Shown here: piece by piece, positions 1-10,260 of the stretch
How the letters are laid out: each line of letters starts with the position of its first letter
Numbering within the stretch: the first letter of the stretch is position 1
Assembly: GCA_015852425.1 (NCBI GenBank)
Contig: JAAAIG010000373.1
Coordinates: forward strand, 1-35,016
Length of the DNA stretch: 35,016 nucleotides
Direction: 5' to 3'
Source of the DNA: Gryganskiella cystojenkinii
Lineage: Eukaryota > Mortierellomycota > Mortierellomycetes > Mortierellales > Mortierellaceae
Made by a program: the position numbers and the translations under genes
Notes under the pieces: model-generated
The model's input: only the letters and a program-made list of their open reading frames with translations
The model's database searches: none
What the model was told of the DNA's origin: nothing

Positions 1-181
1 GGTATGCGACGTTAAAGCTCGCGAACTTTGTTTCGCTCTCAAAGCGACCTTCGGTTTTTTAACATTACACAAGACCCTTTCGAAACAGGAGCACTGCACA
101 ACTTACTTTGAAATCGCCTCTCTGACTTTCTTTGTGGTTTCACTTTTTCATGGTACGATTACTTTATTCATTGCACAGATG
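1..181. other. Window edge downstream of the F-box gene
   Basis: This short stretch lies just past the stop codon of the minus-strand F-box gene and probably holds its 3' untranslated region. I see no other gene in it. Confidence 0.4.
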
Positions 182-2479
182 CTACGAACCATTCCTAATC
201 TTGACGAGAGCTTCGCCATTCAATTGCAATCGGTAGGTCAAATAAAATGACAGCTTCGGCATCAATGCCACCATCACTACAAAATCCTCCTCCGTTATTT
301 CAAAGATACTAAAGGACAACTCTTGCAGGCACGGGTAGGGATATTGGATCTTGGAACGATCTTGAGAGGAGTTTGTCAGTTCCGTGGCGGTGGCGGTCTT
401 GTCGGTACCCAAATGAGTGGGAGGTCTTAGGTGTTGAGAGGTCGCATTATTACCAAGACTGACCTCGCCCGGCTCAAGAAAGGCCCACTTCTGTAATCCA
501 AAAGCACAGACACGCAGACTTCGAAGTCTAGTCAAGAGTCGGATCGCCTGTCGAAAGATGTGGTTCTGGGTCGCGCCCTGTAAAGTCACTTGTTGGAGCG
601 TCAAGGTCTCCAATGTCTTGAAGCAATCCTGATCCGGTTTGAGCATCGACAGCGACAGTCGTTCTTGCTCGTCTTCCGTCTCGTCATCGTCCACTAGGTC
701 TGCATGATCGACCATCAAGAGGTCGTCGTCCTCTTCCTCCGCCCCCTCTTCTTCGTCAGACTCACCGTCATTCTCGCTCGGCACATAGTCGCCATCGTCA
801 TCATCGTCATCGTCATCCTCATCCTCTATTCCCCCCGTGTCGTTAGACTCTAGTACCTGAGCCTCAACTCCTTCCAATGCGCCTGATCCTTCATCGCTCG
901 CCTCTTGTTCCTGCTGGTGCTGCGGTTCTCCATTTGAAGGACCCGTGGTAATGTTCGCTCCCACCCCCTCTTCCACCTCAGTCAGTCGTCCTTTGGCCAA
1001 CAGCGTAGCCAAAGGGCTCGGATGCCGCATCAACCGATGAAAAAACCGCACGCCAACATGATGAGAAATATCCAGTGTCCGCAACCCTGCACCGCCTCGC
1101 ATCATCTCCAGGGGGCCGCCCCAATCCGCTCGAATCACCGGCGCCCTTTGGTAAAGACCTGTGCACTCAATCTTCGCCAATCGGGGACAGCACTCGACCA
1201 GGGATCGGCAAGCCTCAGCGGAGAGAAGCATAGCAGAGGTCTTGAAAACTCGTAGTCGAGGCAAGGTTTTCCAGAATGAGACCAAGTTCTGATCGTTGTC
1301 GAGCACGAGTCGGGAAGCATCCTGTGCACGCTGGCCTTGAAACGTAAAGGAGAGGTGTTCGAGCTCGGAAAGGCCAAAGGCACCAACGGCTGCCATGGGA
1401 GAGTTGTCGAGAAAGTAACCTAGCCCAAGTTTCCTCAATCCCTTGAACTCCAGCGAGCTTGTCGTTCTTGTTGCTTTTGATGTTATTTCTGGTGGTGACG
1501 ATGACAGTGTGGCTCGGGACCTTTCTCTTGTTCGTAAGAGGAGACTGAGAAGGACCCAGGGGTTATCTGGCGTTAGGTCAAGGGACTGCAGCCGATGAGA
1601 AAACCATGCATGGCCTAACGACTGTGGTGGTGCCTCACTTTCCCCAATTTCTGTTGTTCTTCTTGAAGTTCCATCAGTCACCAGCATGAATCCGGTCGAT
1701 AGTGTCTCTAGGTTCGGAAAGGTGTTAAGGAAAGCGTGGACAGTGAAAAGGCTTAGCTCTTTGGTCTCCCTGACCTCTGCTTCAGTTTGGAGCTTTAGTT
1801 CCTCACAAACTACTCGAAAGTGGACCAGATTGGCCAAAACCTCCTGATCACTTTCGTTCCTGACTTGAATAAGCTGATCAAAGACCTCCCTGATGACGGA
1901 TGGAGCAAGTTCGAACTGGAGCGAGGTAATGGTATTGCTCAAAAGACCATGATCGCGATATACTCTGTTATTCAAGTTGGTACTGTTGTTGTCGTGGGAG
2001 TTGAGGGTCGCTGTATTGACATTGTCCCCGTCCAAAAACAATAGCTCCAGGTCGGACAGCGCTGAGGGCGAGTCCATGATCTGGTCATTGAACTCCTGGA
2101 CAGTCATGAACAGGTTAGTGATCTTGACGTTGACGAGGTTCTTGCAATGGAGTTGCATCAGGTCGAGGATGTAGGTGCTGGCATTCTCTTTGAAAACGGT
2201 AAGTTTGAAGACGCGAACAAGGTGACCGAGTGTCGAGAGAGCTTTGTCTGTGGGTTGCTGTTTGTGTCGTGAACGGGGAAAGCATTGTAACTCTCCTTGT
2301 CTGAAAACTGTGATGGGGAGGTCGATGTTGATGTTTAGGGTTTTCCAAAGGAGTGGGTTGAAGGACTGATGGAACTGTCTGCAGACAAGCGTGAGAGCAT
2401 GGAGATCACGGTTTCTGTGGTAACATAAGAAGAGGGCGATGTGGGAGCAGATTTCGAATATGCTAAAGAGCGGTGGCAT
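182..2479 (-). CDS. F-box protein with a leucine-rich region and acidic insert
   Basis: Single-exon gene for 765 residues. Residues about 1-50 look like an F-box: a start in MPPLFSIFEICSHIALFL, then LTLVCRQFHQSFNPLLWKTL, the usual CR..F..l..p.lW pattern. F-box proteins of this type bring substrates to SCF (Skp1-cullin) ubiquitin ligases; the substrate here is unknown. Irregular leucine-rich segments follow (for example LVNVKITNL, LRKLGLGYFL, LKTLETLTLQQVTL-like), consistent with an LRR scaffold. Residues about 548-606 form an almost purely Asp/Glu linker that interrupts the LRR part. The start is the first ATG of the frame and directly opens the F-box. It is divergent from the adhesin-like gene, with about 370 bp between starts. 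The F-box call is good; the LRR fold is inferred from leucine spacing only. Confidence 0.8.
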   Translation of the reverse strand: MPPLFSIFEICSHIALFLCYHRNRDLHALTLVCRQFHQSFNPLLWKTLNINIDLPITVFRQGELQCFPRSRHKQQPTDKALSTLGHLVRVFKLTVFKENASTYILDLMQLHCKNLVNVKITNLFMTVQEFNDQIMDSPSALSDLELLFLDGDNVNTATLNSHDNNSTNLNNRVYRDHGLLSNTITSLQFELAPSVIREVFDQLIQVRNESDQEVLANLVHFRVVCEELKLQTEAEVRETKELSLFTVHAFLNTFPNLETLSTGFMLVTDGTSRRTTEIGESEAPPQSLGHAWFSHRLQSLDLTPDNPWVLLSLLLRTRERSRATLSSSPPEITSKATRTTSSLEFKGLRKLGLGYFLDNSPMAAVGAFGLSELEHLSFTFQGQRAQDASRLVLDNDQNLVSFWKTLPRLRVFKTSAMLLSAEACRSLVECCPRLAKIECTGLYQRAPVIRADWGGPLEMMRGGAGLRTLDISHHVGVRFFHRLMRHPSPLATLLAKGRLTEVEEGVGANITTGPSNGEPQHQQEQEASDEGSGALEGVEAQVLESNDTGGIEDEDDDDDDDDGDYVPSENDGESDEEEGAEEEDDDLLMVDHADLVDDDETEDEQERLSLSMLKPDQDCFKTLETLTLQQVTLQGATQNHIFRQAIRLLTRLRSLRVCAFGLQKWAFLEPGEVSLGNNATSQHLRPPTHLGTDKTATATELTNSSQDRSKIQYPYPCLQELSFSIFEITEEDFVVMVALMPKLSFYLTYRLQLNGEALVKIRNGS

Positions 2480-2851
2480 GGTTCGGATGGAGGTTTAGAG
2501 GGAAAGACGGAAACAGATGGAAGGCGAGCGAGGGGGAGAGAGAAGGAGGAGTACTGCAACACAGGACGCGTATCGCACGGATTCAAAAAGGCAGTCCAAG
2601 ATCTAGACTGTCGACAAGCGGCGTAGACTCAAAGCCAAGACACGGAGAAGTCTGTTCGTTGTTTATGCCAAGACAATTTTTTTTTTCGATGTCCTTGCCT
2701 TTCTCGGGAAAGAAACGCGCCGTTTGACAGAGACACAAGAGTTCTCGACTCAAAAATATATAAAAACTCACACCACCCTTCCTCCTCCCTTTTAAACTTC
2801 ATCTTCACTGTCAGCCTCTTCCTCAGTCACCTTTTATTTTTATTATCGAAA
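2480..2851. promoter_or_regulatory. Divergent promoter region between the F-box and adhesin-like genes
   Basis: 372 bp separate two divergent start codons. A clear TATA-like run, TATATAAAA, lies at 2757-2765, about 90 bp before the plus-strand ATG. It is followed by a pyrimidine-rich leader (2774-2845) typical of fungal transcription start regions. No equally clear TATA is seen for the F-box gene. Confidence 0.5.
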
Positions 2852-4515
2852 ATGGTCGATAAAGGATCCGTTACGATCCCCGTTCCTGATGAGAGGCAGC
2901 CCCTCCTGAATGGTCAGCAACCACAATCCACGCAGCAGGGTATTCCACAACCCCAGCGATGCACAAGAGGTCCTCTTTGCCGGCGTTGTAAGTCACCAAA
3001 AGGGTGTCGGAAACTCATTTGGTAGTTGTTATGCACATCTTTTTCTCATCGCAGTCTGCTTAAAAATTGATTTGTGTCCCCTAGGTTTGGTTGGCTCACA
3101 TAACAACTCTCGGCGGCGAGTCTATATGCGACGTACAGCCATGGCTATGTTATTGATCTGGCTATGGTATGCCATCTTTGGACACCCTCGTTTCTGGCAC
3201 CATCATGGAGATCATGGGGATCATGGAGACCGTGGTGGTGACCGCTGCTTCGACCATCTTGTCCCATGGAAAGGTCCTCTCCGCTTCGAATCACAGGAGA
3301 ACTCGACCTCTAACTTGGCAGTCCTTATCGAGGCGGTCTCTCGAGACAGGGCCAAGATTCAATCTCGTGTCCAAATCCTTATTTCAGACGAAGTGCAGCG
3401 CCCAACCGTTGTTTTGACCGCTGAGGTGAGCAAGAAACATCTTTTTGGTGGAGACGATGGTGATGAGGAGGAGGCCGAGGACGGTCTGCATATCCACATC
3501 AATGAACATGACCGAAAGATGATATTTGAGGTTACGGCGGACGACTACGGTCATGGTGACCACGATCATCATCGTCACAGGTTTTGTGCGAAGGTGCTCC
3601 TCAAAGTCCTGTTCCCAAGCTCTATGACGCATTATGGTCGCCTCGAGGTCACAGGTACAGTCATGGATATTACATCTGTCGATCTAGCTTCGATCGATTT
3701 CAGACAGATTGCGTATGAAACAACCGTAGGCAAAATCACTGCCTCGGACGGTCTCATGACTCGCCATCTCACTGCCAAGACGACTACTGGACACATTACT
3801 ATCCCTCGTGTCCAAGCCCCTGAGGGTAGTTCGCTTCACTTTGGTCTTTATACCACGGTCGGTGATATCATGGTTAAGGCTATTCTTCCCGAGGTCGATC
3901 CCAAGGAGAAAGATCCCCAACAAGATGCCGCGCACGATTTGCTCCTCGACTCCTCAACGGGTACTCTTAGCCTAGAAGTCGAGCCGGCCTCTAAAAGTTC
4001 GAAAACGAAAAATGGCCTTGTCCCTGGTGACTTGAAGATCCTTGCTCAAACAAAGGTCGGCTCTATGGATTTCAACATTGCCCTCGCAAATGATCAAGCC
4101 CTCAAACTCGAAGCCGAAAGCAAGACTGGTACAATTGGAACCACTGTCGTAAGTTTTTCATTCATTGGTATTTTTCCAGTAACTTATTCTGAACAGCTTG
4201 ATTCTCTTTGGACAACAGGCAATGGCCACCACCTTTGACTTTTTGCGCTTTATTTATTTTTCCTTCTTTGCTGATCATACAAAAACCCGCGCATAGTCGG
4301 ACAACTTTTTGGGTGATATCCGACTTCAGACGGAATATGGCAGGCTTGAAGTGCTCGAGAAAAGCGATGGTGCCAGCACGATCGAATACGAGAAGGATAC
4401 GAAAAAACAAAAGTTTGGAAAGAAGGTCCTTAAGAGCGGATCCTCCACCGCTGCCGCTCAGGGTTTGATTGACATCCGCTCCGACCTTGGCAAGAATACC
4501 CTCAAATTCAAATAA
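2852..4515 (+). CDS. Membrane-anchored, His-rich adhesin-like (DUF4097-like) protein
   Basis: Proposed exons are 2852-2987, 3085-4148 and 4297-4515, giving 472 residues. Both introns open with GTAAGT, and phases match (phase 1, then phase 0). An acceptor ending at 3054 instead of 3084 would also stay in frame and add ten codons. The protein starts MVDKGSVTIPVPDERQPLLN, has one hydrophobic helix (AMLLIWLWYAIFG), then two His/Asp-rich patches (HHHGDHGDHGD and HGDHDHHRHR). The rest is beta-rich with recurring short units (TTVGKI, TTTGHI, TTVGDI, SKTGTIGTT, TEYGRLEV), the pattern of the DUF4097/adhesin beta-solenoid fold. I infer a type II membrane protein with the beta domain outside the cytosol. 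Function is unknown; the His clusters could bind metal. Confidence 0.7.
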
Positions 4516-4742
4516 CCTCCCCGAAAAAGAAAACGGACGTCCAATTCCTGAAATAAACACCCTGCTAGAAATTTGATCCGTAATGCTGGCGCTACCGTGT
4601 CATGCTGCCTGTTGATTTATTTTTGTGAGTACGCCACCTATTGATAATATTTATGGCAAGGTGGATCGACAATCCTACATCTAATTCTGGTATATTTTTT
4701 TATTCGTCTAATCTTGCGTTCGCCAATGAATACCATCCAGAG

Positions 4743-5766
4743 CTACCACTGTCAAGGTGAACAAAGAATGAAAAAAAGGAGACAAAGAGATAAGCTGAGC
4801 TGCAGATCGAATGAAGATTAAGCGTGGAAAACAAGAATCTATCAAACTGATCGTTACCTTGTCTCCTTGAACATGCCGTTTCCGGTATTGAGCGTATTCG
4901 CTTAGACCATAGGCCACAAAGAGAATACCCGCCAATGCCGATCCAGCGACACCAGCCCGAAGTCCAGCAATTTCCTTCACTATTGCATTAAGAGCAGAAA
5001 CAGCAACGACGATTAGCGTTAGAAATTTAAAAGACAGAGATGTTGCTACGAGAGACGCGACAAAAATGGAGGAGGATTATCAAACAGGATCCACCCGTAC
5101 CGTTTTCACTACACCGCTCGGGATGGTAGACGAGGCTGTTGCAGAAATCCTTGATACCGACACCAATGACGATCGAGGTCGCGAACGCAAAAAAGGCCAT
5201 GATGGGGCAAATCAACAAGGCTGCCACGGAGGCACGTTTACCCTTGAATCGCTCCGATCGTTTCCAGGTCACAAAGTCCATGGCGAACAAGGCAACTCCT
5301 CCTGCAGCGATCAAGAATCTAGATGAAGACCGTTATGAACAGCAAAAAAAAAGGGTTACTTTTTTTGTTCGGATTCATTTCTTCCCTCGAATTGAACATC
5401 CAACGAGGAATAAAAATGGTGTTGTGTGTTGGATATTTCCTTTACCCAATAAAGATGGTAAAGGTGCAAGCTGAAGAGTGAAAGGTGCCATTAGCCGAGT
5501 TTGCGAGGAGTAAGCAGACTTTTGTGCCTGGGAAGAGACTACCGAGGTTCACAGTAAAAAAAATATAGGTAAGGAAACGTGATTCTGTTTCGCCGCCCAC
5601 AAAGGAACAAGCGGACAAAACCAATCGAAGTGCATCAAGTTCTAAAACGGTACTCTTTGTAGCTGTTACTGGACATGGTCCCGAGAATGATGATCCCGAG
5701 GAGGGCAAGGACAAACGACATGACAAAGTCCGCCTTAAGGAATCCTGTATTTGCCTCGAATGACAT
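4743..5766 (-). CDS. Small four-helix membrane protein, function unknown
   Basis: Read on the minus strand as exons 5766-5654, 5318-5050, 4979-4858 and 4748-4743, about 169 residues ending ...VQGDKW. Four hydrophobic segments are clear: FVMSFVLALLGIIILGTM; FLIAAGGVALFAMDFV; AALLICPIMAFFAFATSIVIG; and AGSALAGILFVAYGLSEYA. Between helices 3 and 4 lies a loop with two Cys and an NGT sequon, so that side is probably extracytoplasmic. The layout recalls MARVEL or tetraspan-like fungal plasma-membrane proteins, but no family signature is certain. Weak points: donor 1 is GTACCG; exon 2 could end at 5086 (donor GTTTGA) instead of 5050 (GTAGCA), both in frame; intron 1 is 335 bp; the last exon has only two codons. 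It is convergent with the adhesin-like gene. Confidence 0.6.
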
Positions 5767-7516
5767 GATGAATTGGTGAAATATAAAAAAAAAAAGGTTT
5801 TGATTCTCCTGTTCCTCCTCCTTTCCGAGATGAATCAATGCTCTCTGTGGAAGAGTGCTAATGCAAGTTGTCCTGATGGAAATGTAGAGTAGAAAATAAA
5901 AAGATGTAAAGACTGCTTCTGGGTGGGACAAGCTTTCTTTGTTTTATTTCTTCGCGGACAGCCAGGAGTGGTGTGAGCGAGAATTATGGAGGGGGTTGAG
6001 AGCACGAACAAAGAGAGGCAAAGCCGTTGCGTCTCATCCAGTGTCACTTGTCATGGAAGTCGCTCTCTGAGTCGATTTTGGGTTTGTCTCTTTCGTTCTC
6101 TGTTCGATCGTAGCCTAGGCAGCCGGCCGTTTGTTTTAACGGTATTTGCCCCTACGGTTAGATTTCTTGCATGAGCCGTCTCTACATTTCGGTACCTTCC
6201 TTTAAAATATACGAGGAGACTTCAGGGTGGTCGTCTTTGTATTGTTTTTCACTCTCAATGTGTGGATGTCAAAGCAAAGCAAGCTATGCAAGGGCTCTTT
6301 CTCTTCCGTGGTTCGCGTTTTCAAGCAGGAGGAACAATGGCGATGACGCTTTTCAAGAGAAAATGCTCGAGACAGAACTAGAAGCCACTGTCGCGAATAC
6401 ATATTGGAAAGCGCGAAAGGCGGTTTGTAACCTAGGAGTCTCCCTTTTCAAAAAAACAAAAAAAGACATGAAACGAACGCGTCTCGTTTCGTAGACCTTT
6501 TCTTTCATCGATGACCCCTGCTCGTTTGATGTCTTTGTTCCAGATCGAGTCTTCTACTTCAAGAACGCGACGGAGAAAGGCGTTCCATGTTGCCTTCTGT
6601 CTCTTCAAACTGTCTACAAGGGAGGGGAGTTCACGTCCTATGTGCTGTTGCTCTGGAAATCAGAACGGTTATAGTCTGATTATCTGGGTGGAAAGCGGGA
6701 ACAATAACAGCTCCTCCCTTCATTTCTTATTGTTCCGATCAGCAAAAGAAGAAAGAACAAGGGACAAGGCACAACCACAAAGACGTCATGCTCGTTGCAC
6801 CATCGGCAAGGACGCAAACCCCGGAACTCCGAGCAAACTACCTGTGTCCTGTTTGTTGACCGAGTATGGAAACGGCAGCAGAGCTGACGTCGTCCTTTCC
6901 TTTTCCTCTCGCTTTTTTTGTGCTTGTCTCGGTGGATCGCTCTCATTGAGGGAGATCTTGTTTGGGCGACAACTGTGCAAGGGGGGGAGAAAGAGAGTCG
7001 ATGCACCCCTGTCTGTGTGGTTCGATTGTTTGAGAAGAGCACAGAAAAATGCAACAAAAACATTGACCCTTTTTACCGATCTGTCCGCCATAGTACTGTG
7101 CATATTTTATTCGCGACGATGCCAAGGCACGAATGGACAGGCCAATCCCTTGACGTTGCTCAAAAATAGTGCTAATTGGGGGAGACCAATTGGATCGTCA
7201 GTCGGGAACGAATTCTAAGTGATCTGTGCCCTTCCTTATGAGAGAGGACGAACGAGTCGACATTGGATCCGCCTTTTTTCATTCTCGTTCCGCTGGCTAG
7301 GTCACCAACAATTGTGAACAGGAAACAGGAACAGGAGAACATAAGGCAAAAAAAAGTAAACGTGCGCAAAAGGCTGCCGTTTGTCAGAAATGAGGAACGC
7401 GGGTGCCGATAGACCACGCCACAAACGGAGTGTCAAGTTTTCTTCGGAAGGGGACTTGCCATGTGGCAGACAAGAGGAAAGGCAAAACAAGGAGAGAGCT
7501 TTTTATTGAGAGACCG

Positions 7517-7543
7517 ACACCATCATCATCATCATCATCAACG
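7517..7543. repeat. (CAT)n microsatellite
   Basis: About eight tandem CAT/ATC triplets in non-coding DNA, close to several A and T homopolymers. Confidence 0.7.
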
Positions 7544-8614
7544 ACAAACAGAAAAAAAAGAGAGCATGACGATTTTTTTTTTTCAATTCCTGACCGAAGC
7601 GAAATAGCTAGAGACGGAGTTGACGCTTCGGAGCACAGAAAACACTGTATCTCGATGAGAAGAGAACGAAACTAGTCCCCCTCCTCTTACATACTCTGAG
7701 TACATACGCGAAGATCCAGCTGCAGAATGAAGAAAGTGTCTGGGGGGGGGACGGATGCAGCTTGCAAAAATATATGTTTGAACTTTGACTAATGCAATCA
7801 AAAATGAAATCTCTTTCAGCAGCTGCATGTTATCTTGCGCTCTTCAAGTGGCGTCAAAGAAGCAAAAAAAAAGATACCGAAGACTGACAGAAGAACCACA
7901 TTGCTAGAACTCGAAAAACTGCAGTACGAATGGGATAGGCACCTCCCAGAAGAACAGACCTTTTACAAAACCAAATGGTAGAAACAGGAGATGGGGTAAG
8001 AATTCATTTTTTTTGAATCTGCTCATGGACCTCTTTCCCGGTCCACAGGAGAACAAGTGTTCCACCCGGATTTCGACAGTATATTATTATCGTGTTCCTG
8101 CGTAATTCCTGGCCAGCCTCTGTCCAGTTCAAAGTGCAGCCCTGTTAGGGTCCAGTCCCAACTCGATGTCGAGTCGGGTGTGCGGTCAAAAAGATAAAAA
8201 AAGGACAAAGGTCCCTGAACCTTGACCGAGGATGAAGTTCCGTTTTGAAAACAAAACAAACCACCAGTGTCCACTTGGCCTTTTTACCATTTATTGAGCC
8301 CATTCCCTTTTCATTTTTCTTTTCGGGGTGGGGACTATTCAGCGCGTGGCAAGATCCAACGAGCTTGTTCATTTTCAGGAGCAATGCCACGGGTTCCTCA
8401 TGGATTTGTCAACCTTTTTGGATTTTTTTTTCATTGGCGTTCCAGTGGCACACAAGCTTTGAGATAATGAGATGCGTCTCCCGGAATGCCAATCTTGATG
8501 GGATAGGCAAAAAGAATACCGCGATCAATTCAATTGCTTCACAAACAAACGGCAAAATGCCCACCAACGGTCGGGCTGCCGCTGCCCTTCAAAAAATTCA
8601 AACAACAAATCCCA

Positions 8615-8650
8615 CTTAAAAACAAACAAACAACAAACAAACAAACAAAT
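8615..8650. repeat. (CAAA)n-type microsatellite
   Basis: A run of about eight imperfect CAAA units, one of them shortened to CAA, in non-coding DNA. Confidence 0.7.
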
Positions 8651-8860
8651 CGTGCCTGAGGGGTTGAATGAGAGAGCGTTTCGCTTTGTGTTGTTCTTTT
8701 TGTCTGCCCCAGACCAACTTCCTTCCCTCTCCGAAAGCACCATGCTCGAGCGAGCACCGTGTATTCAAGGTAACAGGGTGAGGATCGATTTAAGAAAGGA
8801 GGAGAGAACTGTGTACTTCTCCCTGTCCAGTCCAATTTGACACCCAGCGATTTGCCCCTG

Positions 8861-10260
8861 TGTGTTGGGTAGGTGCACTGACCAAGAGGACCGAGGATTT
8901 TTAAAATCCATTCCCGTCAAGGCTTATTTTTTCTTTCATATTTCCATCTCACTTTCCTTCTTTCGTTTCCTCGTTTCATCACTCTCATCGGCATTCACCT
9001 CGTCTTCTGTATTTTCATCCATCATATATATCTTCAGTACCACTCATCCAGTCGTGTCACTCATACGCATAGAATCATTTTCTTTCTTTATTTGTTGTCA
9101 CTCCCTCTTTATTCTAACAAAAATAATACAAACCGACTGTTCCCATCCGCGCCGGCATTCGTACCCTTTTTTTTTTGGTTGCACACACTCCATCATCGGG
9201 TAAGTTCTCCCTCGATGATCGCGCTCATGCATAGTTCACTCCATACCTCCATGCAAATTGGTCGGGTTCCACCCCTCCTTATTATGGCCTCTTTCGGTTC
9301 CTTTCTCTCTCCTACCCAACACGACTCCTTTCGATCCAGCTTTTCCGTGTGCTCTGGTTGCTAGTTCTCCTCTCCTGAGTTGTAACGTCTTCTCCCGTTG
9401 CCTTGTCAATTTGTTCATTTGTTTGTGTCCCTCTGCCTTTCTTCCACGCAACTTGTTAATATTGAGTTGTGGACCCGTACCCATCCTCGACATCCTTCTC
9501 TTTTGTTTGACAGCTTTTTGTTCCTTGAACCTTCATTTTTCCCTTGACTTGTACCTCTCTGTACCACCTTCGTTCCTTCTGTAGCCACTCTTTTTTTGTT
9601 TATTATTCCTCCTTTCATCTCCCTCTCCTCCTCCTCCTCCTCCTCCTCCTCCTCCTCCGTCGCTTCTCTTTCCATTGTATATACTTAACTGTCTCTTCGT
9701 CTCGTCCTCCCTTTTCTCTCTCTCGCTCTCTTCTTCTCTTCCTTCCTTGCTTGACTTTGCATCCCTTTCGACTTTTGTTTCCTTCGAGACGAAAACAATA
9801 GTCACCACGTTGAATGCATCGAGACTGAATGTAACAGCTGAATGCACCCACCCTCATTCCTCTCATTGCAGGCCGCTTGTTTTCTCTTTCTCTTTCCCAC
9901 TTTCAAGCACCACCATTTCGAACAGTCCACTTTTCTTCCTGGCCTAGACCACGGTTGTTTACTAACGCACCCTTCTCCTCTTGTCGCCTTATCACTGGAT
10001 CCCCATAGTGAACTTTTAATTTGTCAGGCACCAGTTCTTGTAACCCTCAGGCACCAGGATTCCGACTCTTCAGCGCCTCCGCGTTCACTCCTCACCCCTT
10101 TCCTTTACAACCTCCTTGTTCATACAACAACAAGTTTCCTCGGGAGAGCCCTCTGGACAATAAGAACCAAAAGTCCTACCCCCTTCACTCTCCTACCTTT
10201 TATTCCTACCTTTCTCAACCCTGCAACTCAAAAAGTGCGAAAGAAACATTAATAGAAACA
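8861..10260 (+). promoter_or_regulatory. Pyrimidine-rich upstream and leader region of the Msb1-like gene
   Basis: The plus strand is strongly C+T-rich for about 1.4 kb before the ATG at 10261, as in many fungal promoters and leaders. A GTAAGT donor at 9200 and an acceptor TCTCATTGCAG ending at 9871, preceded by a branch-like GTAAC, would make a 672-bp intron in the 5' untranslated region. The frame upstream of 10261 is open back to about 10021 but has no ATG, so 10261 is kept as the start. Confidence 0.4.
9624..9658. repeat. (CTC)n microsatellite
   Basis: About eleven tandem CTC units inside the pyrimidine-rich leader of the downstream gene. It would lie within the proposed 5' untranslated-region intron. 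Confidence 0.8.

Larger units (their letters stand above)
5767..8860. other. Gene-poor intergenic stretch, left part
   Basis: About 3.1 kb with no supportable gene. Reading frames here are short, overlap on both strands and show no recognisable domain. The longest is 235 codons at 6511-7218 on the plus strand and is treated as chance. The DNA is rich in homopolymer runs of A, T and G and in short pyrimidine/purine tracts. Confidence 0.5.

Noticed and set aside
4149..4296. Mini-exon inside the second intron of the adhesin-like gene
   Set aside because: Internal AG sites (after GAACAG and CAACAG) exist, but a single 148-bp GTAAGT...CATAG intron already joins in frame into the conserved-looking GDIRLQTEYGRLEV.
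6511..7218. 235-codon plus-strand open frame
   Set aside because: No recognisable domain, odd composition (Cys/Ser/Arg-rich), open frames on the opposite strand over the same DNA, and no splice or promoter context. Most likely chance.
10021..10260. N-terminal extension of the Msb1-like protein in the same frame
   Set aside because: The frame is open but begins with TTG, not ATG, and lies in the pyrimidine-rich leader; the ATG at 10261 is the first in frame.
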